DNA of 64,000 nt from Bicyclus anynana (taxonomy: Eukaryota; Arthropoda; Insecta; Lepidoptera; Nymphalidae). Of the stretch, positions 1 through 13,479 are shown in pieces. Numbering within the stretch: the stretch's first letter is position 1; the number at the start of each line of letters is the position of its first letter. The stretch covers positions 9,890,501-9,954,500 of the forward strand of contig NC_069086.1 in NCBI RefSeq assembly GCF_947172395.1, read 5' to 3'. Under the pieces are notes generated by a model, which was given only the letters and a program-made list of their open reading frames with translations, searched no databases and had not been told where the DNA came from. A program made the translations under genes and the position numbers.

Positions 1-153
1 AACAGACAGAAAAATGTGGCGGAGGACTTTATTTTATAATTATTATTATACCCAGGACGGTACGTAATACAGAGAGAGTATAATGAGTTTTTGATGGTGA
101 GAGTATATCTGTATTAACGAATATCGGCATTTATCTCCAAAACTACAAATCTA

Positions 154-427
154 ATTTTGATGCAGTAATTAGTAATAGGTTCGGATTTGGGTAGGGCATA
201 TAGTTATATAGGTGTAACGGTGACAACTCACCAGGGGGCCCTGCAATAAAAATTTGTTTGTCCTAAGCCAAACAAAACTACATGTCCGATTTTGATGCAG
301 ATAAGTAATAGGTTCGGATTTGGTTGGTGCATGTAGTTTATATAGGTGGTATGATAACAACTTGCCAGGGGGCCCTGCTATAAAAAAATGTTTGTACAAA
401 ACCAAAACTACTAGTCCGATTTTGATG
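154..427. repeat. Tandem duplication, unit about 135 bp
   Basis: Two copies (from about 154 and 291) share ttttgatgcag, taataggttcggatttgg, ccagggggccctgc and ccgattttgatg. A third copy begins at about 420 and stops at once. The copies differ at a moderate number of positions. No coding content is seen from 1 to 680. Confidence 0.8.
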
Positions 428-684
428 TGGTCTTCAGTTAGAGATATAAGGTAATGATAAGATTATGATTGTGTTTGTTATTGTTTGTTTATATGGTTTT
501 ACAATTAAAGGCTAAAAAAAACAAATACCCAAGTAACTTATGCAGTGTGAGTGCTCATGTCCTACTTCGGAAAACACTCACAGTTAAATAAAACACTCTG
601 TATAGCTGATACGTCAACAATAGCTAAGTAACATAAATAGTAAATACCGGCCAAATGCGTATCGGGCCACGCGCTGCACTGCAC

Positions 685-1445
685 TAGGGTTCCGTAGATT
701 AAATTAGCACTTTAAACCCTTATTTAATGCACAAAATACCCATAACGATATCCCACACAATGGGATGATGGAAATGGATAGATGAGAAAAAATTCATCTC
801 TATTTTGCATGTAGGGAAGGAAACCCAAATTTTTTTTTTCGAATTTTCTTTTTACCACTTTATAGATGTAATTATTATACAGTCCCATACCAAATTTCAA
901 CTTTCTAGTTTTATTAGACTCTGGGTTATCTTACTGACAACTTTATCTTTTTAAATAACAATGGAGTTAGTACGCAATTTTCGATTTCCAATTTAGTTTT
1001 TTAACTATTACTCTTTAAATTGCAATTGCTACTTAGCTGTTATAGTTTTCCTTGTAATTTTGTTATATAACCTACTTTCTTGATTTTTTTTACTTATCCA
1101 TAAACAACCGTTTAGCCGGTAGAGGGTGAGACACTTGGCTCTAACAAAAATTAGCTCTAAAATACTTAATATTTCACAAACGGATCCCTAAAACGAAAAA
1201 TATTGGTAGTAGACACCTCATATCTCAAAGACCTATCCAACGAGTAAAAAAATATCATTTCCAAGTACACTTTACAAATATTTTTAGATTTGTTTGAAGT
1301 CTTTGTTCACATTTTTAATGTACATACTCTAGCAAATTTACAGCTTCTAAGTAGTAATAGTTTGCGCTAAACCGCGGACGGACGGACGGACAGACGGACG
1401 GACATGGCGAAACTATTAGGGTTCCTTGTGGACCACGGAACCCTA
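685..1445. mobile_element. Inverted-repeat element, 'agggttccgt' ends
   Basis: It starts with tagggttccgtag and ends with the complement cacggaaccctaa. Near the 3' end is a ggac/gacg simple repeat (1377-1403) and tattagggttccttgtgg. I recognise this layout as a common lepidopteran non-autonomous repeat. It has no coding capacity. Confidence 0.6.
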
Positions 1446-2625
1446 AAAAGCGGACACAAACTTTCGCATTTATATATTAGTGTGATGTGATTAAGAGTAT
1501 TTACTAACCTACTAGTTACTAGTAAGTTAGTAAGTACTCTTTCTACTTATGTCTACTAGTGTCTATTTCCCTTTAACATACGGTTGTCATAACGTTGTCT
1601 CTTTCGCATCACTCATCTATTAGGTATTTGTACCGAATCGTAAATCTACGTGAACGACTGAGAAAAATATCAAATAAATGTCCATATTTACAATAGTAAT
1701 TACGAGTATTATCGATAATACTTTGAAAAATAATTATTTAGCGATAACAAGACAATCTTAACGTACTGGTGTCAAATAATAATTAACTGTGTAATTCATA
1801 TTTTAATAGTTCATGTAAGAATGGAGGCTATTATTATTATGAGTACTTACTATATAAAACGATAGTACTAGTCGAATGGCAGTGCGCCTTTTACTGTTCC
1901 GCATGACGATAATCTGATAAAAGATGAAAAGGAAAAAATATCCAAGTACTTGTTGTACCTTGCTCACGAGATTACCGTCATGTGGAGTGTTGAGCCAATC
2001 ATTATTGTTCCGATGATCGTTTGAGTCATTGGTTCTATTGCGAAAAGCTTCGACCAACGGCTTCAATTTAACTAGGCAAACTATGTGCAATGAATATTTT
2101 CTATCCCAATTTAATAAAAGATGATATTTCTTACGTCGGATCTCGAACTATATTTATAAGGTGTGCGCTGTTAGATGATGCTGTACTATACCTAAGTGAA
2201 GGTTTGACTAAGTAATAGGTAAAAAAAAGGGAGATAATTTTTTTGACGGTCCATCCATATCTCCATCAGGGATTAAGGTATTTTTATGTTGTAGGTATGT
2301 GTTTTCATTTTCGCTCATATTTTATGGATTTCTGATTTGTTTCCTCAGAGACATTAAAAATAGAATTTCTTAATGGACAACAGCAATTGTTTCCAGATAT
2401 AATTAATGGTATTTCAATTCAAATAACTTATTGGCAGGCTGATTATTATTATCGCCTTGGTAAAAACAATCGACTCATATTTCTTTCTAATCAATAAATG
2501 CAAATTGCCACGTAAACCTAATTTCTGACACTTAACGGCATTTTAATTATTCCAATTACAATTATTAAAAGTAATGTGATACCTATTTTTCTCAATTAAT
2601 TAATTTAAATATTTAATTGTTATAG
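1446..2625. other. AT-rich stretch, nothing recognised
   Basis: No convincing exon, RNA gene or repeat boundary was seen. The minus-strand open frame at 1803-2090 has no coding features. If the coiled-coil gene has a further 5' exon in the window it should lie here or upstream. Confidence 0.5.
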
Positions 2626-2728
2626 GGAAAAGTTAAAAACTATATGAAATTAGCAGACCCGGGTAACGTTGTTTTGCCTAAATTTTGGAGTGGGTCACCG
2701 TTAACATTTAGGGATATGAAAAATAGAC
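2626..2728 (+). CDS. Possible 5' exon of the coiled-coil gene
   Basis: An open stretch follows a good acceptor (ttgttatag) and ends at a gtaagc donor. It encodes a 34-codon peptide containing MKLADPGNVV and FWSGSPLTFRDM. It ends in phase 1 (one base, c), which is what the next candidate exon at 10314 needs (c + ta = Leu). The joined peptide reads smoothly into that exon's coiled-coil-like sequence. The ATG at 2644 could be the start, or another exon could lie upstream, since the exon opens in phase 0. Support is splice sites, phase and peptide character only. Confidence 0.45.
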
Positions 2729-3875
2729 GTAAGCTGATTCTCTCTATATTTTTTCATAGTAAAAAATATAAATACTTATATTTCTTAATAAACACCCCTT
2801 GTAATGAGCATCGCATTCGCATTGTGAGTACGGCACCAGTGGCCTTCCTTTTCAATCCGCATCCCGCTCCTATCGCAATCTATGGAACTCTAGTGACCGA
2901 CCGCACTATATGGGCAGCCTAATTAGTGATCATATCTAAACAATGGGTAATTAGAAAGGAGGCCATTAAAGTTCTTTCGATATTTTATGAGTTGATGACC
3001 CTTTAATTTTAAATAGACATAGTTTTGCCAAGACAAGGCAAGGCCTGGGGTCCAAATTTCGAAAGAAATAATTTGTTCCATCAATACTACGAGTATAAAG
3101 AAAACAACAAGTTTTGTACCAACATTATCTCGACATTAAGTGAACTTGTCATAGCCTCATGATCAGGCAACGCACCCGCTTGTCTGCTTTGTTACGGAAG
3201 AATCGTGATGCATAATGCATTATTGTGAAGGCCGGCACAGATTAACTGATACTGCACAGATGCTTACACATCTCATGTGAGAACAGGTCGAGGTCGTTCA
3301 CGTTTCTATTCTTATCTTCATAGGTTTTTATCTTTGCATCGTTGCATCGAAACGTTAAAATCATGATCTCCTGAGGATGCTCCGGCTTAGGATGCTACAT
3401 GCGTAGAGAATTTTCTGTCGAATCTGAGTGACGTCCGACGGCTATCCACGGATAATAACAAAATAAATAAATTTGTCACAATTTATAGTGAACAAAGTAA
3501 TGCCTATTCAATATTCATAACTTTGTGCAAAGAAGAAATTTGTCGACAATTTGTAAAAATAAAAATTGTAAAGAATATGTGCGAAAAAAACTCTCCTGTA
3601 ATATTTTCATTATTCAGTGTATAAGTATAAAAATAACATTTTTAGCATATCTTCATTCGTGGTTCGTTACTCATATGTTTTAATTATAAATTTAGCAAAC
3701 GATTTTTTGCAACCTTAAATTTTGATTTATTTGTTACGTACGGATATGTACGTTACGATGTAAATTAAAACAACTAATTATCTACGTAGTGAGATATACT
3801 TCTATTTGCTCGGAAGCGAAGGTCATTATCGACCAAGTTACGTACGCCTTGGTATACATGGTGCAGCCTGAATGC

Positions 3876-4029
3876 GATCACCATCACCATCACCATCACC
3901 ATCACCTCTCCATCGCCATCACCATCACCATCACCATCACCATCACCATCACCATCACCTCTCCATCACCATCAGCATCACCATCACCATCACCATCACC
4001 ATCACCATCACCATCACCTCTCCATCACG
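3876..4029. repeat. (CACCAT)n hexanucleotide repeat
   Basis: About 150 bp of ccatca/catcac units is interrupted twice by cacctctcc. It can be read as poly-His or Ser/Pro in different frames on the + strand, but there is no sign of a gene around it. Confidence 0.9.
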
Positions 4030-4169
4030 TTTCAGACACATGAAAATTATTTTTTTAAAATGCACATAACTGAAAAGTTGGAGGTGCATTCTTTACCGTA
4101 CTTTAGGGGTTGAATTTAAAAAATTCTTGAATCACATATTATATTATATATTATATCGTATTATTTTTT

Positions 4170-4234
4170 ATTTTTCTATATTTTCTATATAGAATATATT
4201 ATACATATATTCTATATAGAAAATATAGAAAAAT
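4170..4234. repeat. Perfect AT-rich palindrome
   Basis: Arms of 29 bp (4170-4198 and 4206-4234) are exact complements around a 7-bp spacer. They lie within a repeat that ends in the 'cagccgtttagccgtgaaag' tail and gacagacagac units near 4370. Confidence 0.85.
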
Positions 4235-4680
4235 ATTTTTTTTCAACCTTTTCTATTTTTATTTTAGGGTCAAAAAATATCCTATACAATTCAACTACTC
4301 CAAGATCCCATTTATATCAAAATTCATCTAGGTTAGTTCAGCCGTTTAGCCGTGAAAGGTAACAGACAGACAGACAAACAGACTTACTTTCGCATTGATA
4401 ATAATAGTAAGTACACCTTCCTGGACGTAGTTTAGGTAGGACGGACAAAACCGACTTTCCTGGCAACCGGGGTCTAGAGATCTCGCCGGCTTGCCAACTC
4501 CAGAACTACAAACCGCCAACGCTACTGAGAAATTGTTGGAAGAAAAACACAATATTAAGTTTAATTATTTTTCCGTTGCACTTCTCAATTAGTCGGAAAA
4601 ACTGTGTTAGGCGTGGGTACGACAATGGTCCAGCGACACGCCAGCTGGATATTATATGTATAGAACCATGTTATTTTGCT

Positions 4681-4987
4681 GTTTTTCTTTACAAGTTAGC
4701 CCTTGACTGAAATTTCACCTGATGGTAAGTGATGATGCAATCTAAGATGGAAGCGGGCTAACTTGCTAGGAGTAGGATGAAAATCCACTTCTCTTTCGGT
4801 TTCTACGCGACATCGTACCGAAACGCTAAATCGCTTGGCGGTAAGTCTATGCCGGTAGGGTGGTAACGAACCACCAGCCAGACCTGGACCAATTAAGAAA
4901 ATTTCAACCGGCCCAGCTTGGGATCGAACACAGGACCTCCGTCTTGTAAATCCACTGCGCATACCACTGCGCCACGGAGTTCGTCAA
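4681..4987 (-). mobile_element. tRNA-derived SINE, family A
   Basis: Read on the reverse strand it has a tRNA-like head (A box gtggcgcagtggtatgcgc, B box ggttcgatcc type), a body ending in aagttagcccgc and ggtgagattgtagtcaagg, and an A-rich tail. Other copies: 22827-23123 (-), 25308-25584 (+), 27423-27745 (+), 38889-39068 (+, truncated), 49986-50308 (-), 52951-53280 (+) and a worn copy at 6065-6366 (-). Confidence 0.85.
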
Positions 4988-6064
4988 ATAATAATATAAT
5001 GTTAACTGGCACTGGCTGCTTCGTTGCTACACTGGTAATATGACTTCGAATCACGACACTCTGGGCGAACCCAGGGTATGTAAGAGTATACCTACTGAGT
5101 TTTATTCTTCAAACAAATCTTCAGTTAAAATTCTTAGCCCGGAGTTGGGAGTCGTGTTATAATTCATTTATTTCATGTAACCAGGACTCATTTTGTTAAT
5201 AAAAATTTACTTAGATCTATGTTAATTATATTTAAACCTAATTTTTGTTAGTAACAATTATTACTTATTATCTATGTTAGTTACTTAAAATCTATGGTGT
5301 CTATGGTTATCCTCCGTCTGTTATACCCCCGTGCTTCGAGCCTCGAGAGCACGCCTTTGTTTCTGGTCACTGTCATTAACATCTCCTTATTTTAACCCTA
5401 AGACCGCCTAACCGCATCGGAGCTGCGTAGTGGGTCTAAGCTTCATATCCCCTCTCGTGTAAGGAGGAAGAGCCTCTAGTGGGTGGTTAAAGTACGCTGA
5501 TATGATGAACGGCACTACAGTTCGTTTCATATAAGAATGTACGGGTAACAGTACGTTTCACTCTTGAAAGTTTGCCGCAATTGACGATAATAGTACGTAT
5601 TATGAATGACATACAGGCGACTGTTACCGTACCCATGCTATCTGAAAAACACTTTAGAACTTTGGACGAAGACCGTGAGCTACGAGTATTGTACTACTGA
5701 ACCAATAATAATTCTATGTACCTATTCAGTGAAGTAAGATACGGTTATCGTCGGTTACGAAACTGGCGCATACGGGTCAGCCAAAAATTAAATTTAATAA
5801 GTGCTATAGTGCATGTCAAAATATACAGCAGGGTTCCGCAGTCAAGTCTAGTAACACGATTTTTTCAATTATCATTTTTTTTATGACGTGAATACGTCTT
5901 TAAAATTGCTTCCATAGTGGGTGTCATTCCAAAAAAACGAATGTATCAAAAAATACACTTTGCTGTTGCAGCTACGTAACTATCAAATCAAACTATCAAA
6001 TACGAACTATCATTCAAAAGGTACCTAATTGCATCATTGGATAGCTGAAGGATCAAAGATTCTT
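4988..6064. other. Non-coding, one shared repeat block
   Basis: The block at about 5385-5505 (gagctgcgtagtgggtc, tcatatcccctctc) recurs at about 20365-20465. Nothing else in the stretch is recognised. Confidence 0.4.
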
Positions 6065-6366
6065 TATTCTTTGTCAAGTTAGACCTTGATTGCGATCACA
6101 CCTGAAGTTAAGATGCAGTCTAAGAAGCAGGCCTCTGGAAGAGGCACAGATATATTCTACCTGAACTCCAAAGTTTCTACATGACATCATATCCTAAATC
6201 GCTTGGCGGTACGTCTTTGCCGGTGGGTGGTAATAGACCAATCATGAGCCAATTTAGAAATTATAAACTCTTAAACTGGTCCGTGCTGGAAATCGAACCT
6301 AAGATCTCTTTGTTGTGGTCTTGGGTCCTTGGGTACCCCAGTACTACCGACTATGCCATAGAGGTA
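6065..6366 (-). mobile_element. Worn family A SINE
   Basis: It keeps the blocks aagttagaccttgatt, aaatcgcttggcggtacgtc and tttgccggtgggtggtaa in the reverse orientation. It is much more diverged than the other copies. The open frame at 6181-6399 is inside it. Confidence 0.6.
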
Positions 6367-6399
6367 GTTAAACATCACAAACCATTATCATGGAGATAA

Positions 6400-9300
6400 T
6401 ACGGTAATGTTTTGCATAGAACCCTTTGTTTGAGAGAATGATGCTTGTTATACTTTGCTTCCTTCTGATGACAAGCAACTTTGTCATGTTTGAAATCAAC
6501 GGTTTCCGTTGGAACTGTCTATAATTTCCATTTAACTAATCAAATAATTTAACCTTGTTCCCCTGATTGCATAAGTGCCTTAAGCTCATTAATGGAACCT
6601 CAGCGGCCGGAATTTGGGCGAGCGCAGAAAAATTTCTTGCTGAGACTCGAAGGCAGGAGTTGAATTAGATGAGCGGAACGACTCTCACCTCTGAGACTCA
6701 TCTTGGCATAGAGGATGAGGCGCTCAGGCGCCCCAGCTGGTTCATGCTGTAATGGTTTACTATAAACGATGTGTCGTACGTGTTATTATAAAAGAAACAA
6801 GAATTTACCGGATTTACGGATTTTTAATTTTACGGTGCGGTAAGTACGGTATCGTGCGATTCGTACAACGCTGATCAGTGGGCGCACTAGCATGACTTTC
6901 TATACAAAGAATATTACGATCAGTTTAATGCGATGCGTCCGATACGTACGATGCGGATATGTGGACGCCTACTATAAATCGACAACGAGGTAACACATAA
7001 CGTCGACCCACGTGTAGGTGTATTTCGTAAATGGACTACGGAACCCTTTTTGTGGTACTCTAACCGCTAAGGGTCAATTTATTTTACTCGTATACGTATA
7101 GATGTATAACTGGATACAGACGCTGCTTTTTAATTAAAAAGGTAACGGGATGAGTTGTTTCATTTTTACGAGACGATAAAATATTAAAAACTTCACGGTA
7201 GACAGAGTTTTCTGCATGTAGCTGCAAGGACGAGTTATATTGTGACAGATGACAATTGCACGATCAAAATAAAACATTTTTGGTTAACCCGTATTTTTGA
7301 AATGATCACGCTAAATTAATATTAGCAAAAGTTACTTTTACACAAATTGAATATTAATAAACATGTCTTGATTTAGATGTACCTAAACATTTTGTAACTC
7401 CGGTAAATATTAATAACTATAAATATATAAAAATCGTAGAAAAATGTGTAACAAACAGGTGAGACAATAAAAATTTTAATTGAGTAATAATTAATATTAT
7501 CAAGTTGTGTCCCACTAGGCCTTCAATACACGAGTAGAACCTATGACAACTATGAAGCATATAGTACCACTATTTTATATCCTACAGAGCCTAAAATGTT
7601 ACGTACGGACAGCTACAAAACTGTAAGTATTTGTACTTGGATTCCCTGGGGAGAAATAATATAGCCTTGCTTATTCTTACTGAGATTCCAGTTGTCGGAG
7701 TAATTACAAGCACATGAATTACATCTATGTCACAGGTTGATGTCCTACAAAATATTGCTGTATTATAGGATTAATATTAAGCGGGTTCTCCTATGTCTTG
7801 TTCCGTCAATAATCCGTTTCTCAAGTCTTTCACAGCTAGTAGTAAGGCCGAAAGTACTTTTTTCCAGCCGGATCTAACCTGGGCTGTATTCTTTAGCGAA
7901 ATTCAAGACGGAATCCTTTTAAGCAGCATTTTAAAATAACATTTGGCCTACCACGCCTTCGCTTACCTCCTGTAGGATAGCACTGGAACGACTCCTGTGC
8001 AATGTTCGGCGTAAAGTGCACTATCCGATTCCATTTTCTGGGTTTCATTGGAACTCACTATTGGATGATGAGTGACAATAATACCCGTCAATTCCCTCAA
8101 TGATCTTCTATAAAAAAGATAGGAAAATAACTATTAAACACAAGAGAAGCAGCAGACAAAAATAAGTCGCTTACTGCACTGATTAAAGAGTTACTACTGA
8201 TAATTATAAGTTCTGTAATATATTAGATACCTACGATATTTTATAGTAAACGAAATCGTAGCCAAAATGTAGCGTTTTATGAAAATAGAGTATACATTAT
8301 GTAACAGTCACTATTTCCAGGCTTGTAGCCATGGAAAATACGAGGAAACTGGTTCATTTTCGCTGCCAACTAAACAAACCTCGATGTGCACCCTTATTGT
8401 TTGGAATATTTCCAAGGCTGTGGAAAAGAATCCGAGTATAGATTTAACGGTATAGCGTATCATGTTTTTAATCTTTTGCTGCAAATTTAGCATAATGCGT
8501 AGTTTATAGTAACACTGTGGAAGAAATATTATTACCTTCGTATAATTTTATAATGGTAGTTAAATTCTTGCGGTTGTTACGCTAGCACGTGTTTTAATAT
8601 AATAAATATAGCTATCTAGATAGAGCACTTAATTTAACGTTTTTTCTGTTAGTTAGTAGTAATAAATTGTATTTAATTTCTTGGATTTTGGACAATAATT
8701 AAACTAAACTGCAAAAAAGTTTATACATTTTTAGATTACAATACTTGCAAAGTGAGGTATTTTAATAACAAATTTTTTCTTGCCTCTACAAATTTTAGAA
8801 ATAAAATGTCTATACTATTAACTAATTTTTCAGAAGTTGTCAGTCAAATAATAGCCCCAATCAATCAAATAATAGTAAAATAATGAGCAGCTCCATCTTT
8901 ACATCATCATCAACTAAAACCTGGTTCACTAAAATCAGTCTACGAGATTAAATTAGCCTCTACAAGTTTTTATCTTTCCATTAAAGCTGTATTTAACTAT
9001 TTAAAAGAAAATTGCTTTTGCATTGCTGCGTATGACTTAATTTGTATAGAATAGACGCAAGCGTAACTTTGCGGAAATTCCTGAAGCAAAAATTAAAGTA
9101 AAGGGTGCTACAACTATTTTTAGCCGTCTATGCTGAATATGCTAATGAAATAAATCAGTTCCTTTTTTTTGGCAACATGGTGGGATTTTTATATTTCAGG
9201 CTATACATATGATAAAATTAAACTAAAGTTAATCATATCTATGATAACATTTTCCTTTTTTCTGCAAAGACTTGATAAGTGTCAACACCACAAACATCTG

Positions 9301-9720
9301 GCGAAATACACTTATCGTACGTTACCTACATACCAGACCATCACAAGATATTGACAGGACAATATCCAATTGAAAATAATGAAATGAAATTACTCACAAT
9401 TATGCAGACATCTACCTCAAATTATAGCTTGGCAACTTCGTTCGTAATACTGCCGATGGTCCGCGAGGGCCGGGGGTCGTGTAGTGATGAATGAAAATCC
9501 CACTACTGATGCACCTCACTTTTTCACACCGCACGCACGATTTCACACCGCACGCTCGATTTCACACCCACGCAGTCTTTCCCCCCGTCGCGTCGCCTGC
9601 ATATCATGGGAGTGTCATCAACGAACTTGCCAGACTATATAATAGGCGGACTTATCGCTAAGAAACGATCTTACGATCGAAGAAAATTCCAGGCAACCTG
9701 ATAGAGGACTAACTTTATTT
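6400..9720. other. Long stretch without recognisable genes
   Basis: Mostly AT-rich. The block at about 6600-6750 (gcgagcgcagaaa, gagactc) has a rearranged relative near 38340-38460. A GC-richer patch at 9450-9650 with actatataatagg looks promoter-like, but no coding exon follows it directly. No RNA gene was seen. Confidence 0.4.
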
Positions 9721-10206
9721 ATATCTATACATACTTATAATAAAACTGTAGCACGTCCAATTCTATACATTGAATATATTTGATATATTTGTTGAAGAAT
9801 ATTTTAATTAATACGGATTCCAAACGTATTTATTTTATTTTTTGTCGGTCTGTCTGTCTGTCCGTGTTTTTGTTGACCGGGCATCACGCTGAAACTACTG
9901 AATGAATTCAAATGAAACTTGGCACGATTGAGACCATAATACAGAGGTTATATATACTTTTTGACGCCAAAATAAAATCAGAAGGGCTACAGGGGTGTTA
10001 AAAGTTTATATGGAAAGTCCTTTAGTTTACCCCTAAAGGGCTAAAAAGTGGTTGAAGCTTATTTTTCGTTAAAGTAGTTCGTCACTTTTCAAGTTATATT
10101 TTGTATAAAATATGCGAAAATATTAATAGGGTGAAAGGGGGTGATATAGGGGTTGCAGTATACATCGATTTTCACGCAGACGAAGTCATGAGTGTGCGCT
10201 AGTACT
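9721..10206 (+). mobile_element. LINE 3' remnant, 'gttgaccgggcatcac' family
   Basis: It contains gtctgtctgtccgtg, tttgttgaccgggcatcac and ctgaaactactgaatgaatt, and ends near gcagacgaagtcatg. A second copy lies at 41938-42272 in ABCC intron 4. Confidence 0.6.
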
Positions 10207-10313
10207 ATATAAAGTATTGCAGTGTTTAGTAAACAATTATTACACCTACCGTTGTTGCAGGACGACGTTTAAATAATTCATTACAGCATAACATTGTTTG
10301 ATATAGCGTGCAG

Positions 10314-10455
10314 TACATTTGGCGAGCGAGCGACTGGAGCAAGAATCACGCGACGAGAGTCGGGTGATCTCACAGACGTCCGAGGAGCGACATCTCACCT
10401 GCGCGCTGCTGGCTTGGCATCAACTGGGGCACACTGATATAGACGGCCTCTGCAA
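10314..10455 (+). CDS. Probable upstream exon of the coiled-coil gene
   Basis: A GC-richer open stretch sits between the acceptor gatatagcgtgcag and the donor gtaatt. It encodes about 47 residues (HLASERLEQESRDESRVIS, later LLAWHQLGHTDIDGLC), which resembles coiled-coil coding DNA and not the surrounding AT-rich repeats. It ends in phase 2 (aa). The core exon at 16117 opens with one base (a) before its reading frame, so the joint gives Lys. Further exons between 10456 and 16116 cannot be excluded. Confidence 0.6.
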
Positions 10456-11037
10456 GTAATTATGACATTTGATTCTTTATTTATGACCCCCGACGTACAA
10501 AGGAGAGAAGTTATAAGTTTGACGTGTCTGTCTGGCATTACAGCTTCTATACACTGAATAAGATGCTTTCTTGATTTTTTTAAGGTGTCGTGATCGAGGT
10601 TTTTGGAGTTTACTCCTTAAGAATCGATTTTTTATATATAAGGCGCCCGGTATGAGAAAAATCCGAGGGTTAAAACCAACTGAACTAACGAAAAAGTGTC
10701 ACGTTTTTGGTGCGCACCTTTAGTGCGCAACTTTCTAATTTAGCTGTGAGTGTATTGAGACGTACATAGGGTATGCTGTATAGGCGACTATACCTATATA
10801 CTATATGTTATTGGGCTTGTTTGTTTAATGATTATATCATTGTAAGAGTAAAATATATAATGTGAAGTATATTATAAAGTCTATTAGTTATTTTACAATT
10901 CTATACATTTAGTCTTCTTTAACATAAGTATTACTAAAGCCCTACTCGATGTGCACTGTTTACCAACAAAAAAAGTGTGTATGTTAAAAAAAACAAAAAG
11001 TTAGCTCGAAGCACGTCTCAATACTCGCGCCTTATAA

Positions 11038-11379
11038 GTGAAAGGTGCGCAACCGAGGTGCAGCAGGCCGCGGCGTGCGCACCCGCCTACAGAGTGCACA
11101 TGGGTGCGATGTGCAAGTTGTTGGCGGCACAGCGCACGGTGAAAGGTGCGCAGAATAGGTTGCGCACAAAAAACGTAACGCATGTCAAAAACGTAACACA
11201 GTCATAACAATCGATTTTTCATTTATACCCCTCGGTACGTTTTTTGTGCGCAACCTATTCTGCGCACCTTTCACCGTCCGTAGCCGCCATAGCGTGCACA
11301 TGCCTAGCGCGTCCGCACGCACGTGCACGCTGTTGGCGGGCGCGCACGCAGCGCTGCACCTCGGTTGCGCACCTTTCAC
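11038..11379. mobile_element. GC-rich fold-back element
   Basis: Outer ends gtgaaaggtgcgcaaccgag and its complement lie at 11038 and 11360-11379. Inner arms 11137-11177 and 11236-11276 are exact 41-bp complements (cggtgaaaggtgcgcagaat...). The middle is a 58-bp AT-rich spacer. A related gtgcgcacctttagtgcgc lies at about 10711. The open frames inside it on both strands are by-products of the symmetry. Confidence 0.8.
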
Positions 11380-11399
11380 TTTTCAGGCGTTGCTATTGA

Positions 11400-13470
11400 A
11401 AAGAGTAAACTCCATTCGTGCGACGGAGCTGACACACTTTTTTATCAATCAATCAATCATTTATTTGCAAACATGTAAAGAACATGGCAGTATAATATTT
11501 GTACAATGTTTTGTATTGTTATATATTGTTGGATCCTTCTATATCATGGATCTATTCGATGAAAAATCGATACGCCAAATCGAAAATATGAGCGTTTTTT
11601 GATTATGATGAAAATAATTTCTGATATTTAATATCAATTTATGGACATAAAAGTTGGTCTAACTAAATTAAGATTGTCGGGAATTTTTCCAAATTTTTAA
11701 ATTAAACTTGTTATCTATTAGCCCAGAATCTTTGGAACATTTTTACAATTGATTAAGAAGTTAAATTTCTGTGAGTAGCTTGGTGAGACGCTCAACTTTT
11801 TTATTTATGAAAATTCTTGATTCTAGTAGCTAACTGGGTTGCCAGCTAAAAAAAATTCTGAGCGTTGGAAAGAGATAATGTAACACGCAATTTGTAGGAC
11901 ACTGCGGCTGTTAAGTTATATATGTTGTGTAGCTATTCACGGAAAATTATCATGATAGTAATGATCCTGGATCCTGGACTATTCGTGTTGTTTGGTGTCA
12001 CCAGCAATTGGGTCTTGCGTATAGTGGTAGTTTTTGCTCAGGTGAGACTTAAGAAGCACAGAACGAGATGATTTAGAGAGAGCCCACTGGCATACGGCAT
12101 TGATTTTGTGAATGTAATTTTTTAACGATTTTCATTTAAAATTGTAGTATGAGTAGATATACAATGCGTAAAATTTGCCAACAATCAGAGCAACCAGCCA
12201 AAGACCACAACTTAGTTTAAAATTGTTGAAATATTGTTGCAATATACGAGTATGTCAAACGAAGCGTTGCACATGCGCTTGTATCGGAGTGGACCCTAGA
12301 GACGTCCAGGCCGAACTTTGGCCTAAAAGTGTTCATGAAAATATAAATTTATCAAGTTTAAAAATATTATGGAATTTTTTTGGAGTTTTTGGGTAAATCG
12401 GGACATCCTTTATACAATATTAAGTTCGATAAATCTAATAAAATTTAAAGAAATAAAACAAAAAAAAGAAATAAAAAGAATCCATTTGCAACATGCAAAG
12501 GCCCTTAGGGTTATTATTATCAATACAGCCGTTCAGAAGTAAAGCGCAGACACACATTTTGATAAACTATACCAGTAACAACAATTATTTTATCTTTACA
12601 ACCATTGCACAGGAAAACCAACTGTAGTTTATGGCTTAACTTAAATATGTATTTTGTATAAATAAATCAACACATATAAATAAAAATTGAAGTGATTGAA
12701 GTGTTTGTCTGTGATCTAAAAATAGACATGATTTTTTCCAAACGCTCATCGCTATTTACCTACACGATACTAAAACATAATCACGTTTTTTTAATTGTTG
12801 TCTGTCTGTCTTTTTCTTTGTCCGGGCTAATTTCTGGAATGGCTGCACTGATTTTAATGGGACTTTCATTGGGAGATTACCTACGTAGCAACATGTAGGT
12901 GACTTTTTGTCTAAAATACATGGTTACCGCGGGATACGTGAAAAAAAGAATTTCGCGCATATGAAGTTGCGGGCGTCCGGTAATAGAATAAATAAATAAA
13001 GATATGGTTTCATAAATTCTCACCATAAATAAAACAAATGACTATTTCTTTATATTTTGTAAAAAATATGCAACATTTATGGCGGGAACAATCCGACCCC
13101 ATATAACAGTTAAGGTCAGACCCTCATAAACGGAACAGGGCACGTTGTATCGCCTTCAAATGTAATGGGGATAATTAAACTCGACATTATTATCCTCAGT
13201 TAACGGGGTGACCCATTTTTTTATCTCACATGCCACTGTAAATGCGTCTGAAAAGGGTTTGGTATTGTTCGTATAATATGTGAAGTCATCATGATTGTTA
13301 ATATGATGACATAGAATATTAAATATTTATATAATATTATCATTATATAATATTTATAATAGTAGGTAAATATGAGCTACTTAAGTGATAAAGCATATGA
13401 GCAAATATTTTTTACATAGGCAAATATATACTGTATATTTTCTTTTACCAATTCATACACACACACACTA
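11400..13470. other. Non-coding stretch
   Basis: AT-rich DNA with no supported exon. The + strand frame at 12175-12396 and the one at 12692-12898 (preceded by the tgtctgtctgtc and gggctaatttctgg repeat style) look like repeat remnants. Confidence 0.4.
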
Positions 13471-13479
13471 ACAGCCGAT

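Noticed and set aside
3789..4069. Open frames encoding poly-His and Ser/Pro runs
   Set aside because: They are products of the CACCAT repeat, with no splice context or coding signal on either side.
7443..7457. Five-codon start exon before a gtgaga donor
   Set aside because: It ends in phase 0, which does not fit the exon at 10314, and it is too short to judge.
10977..11602. Overlapping frames on both strands
   Set aside because: Their near-identity on opposite strands comes from the inverted repeat, not from genes.
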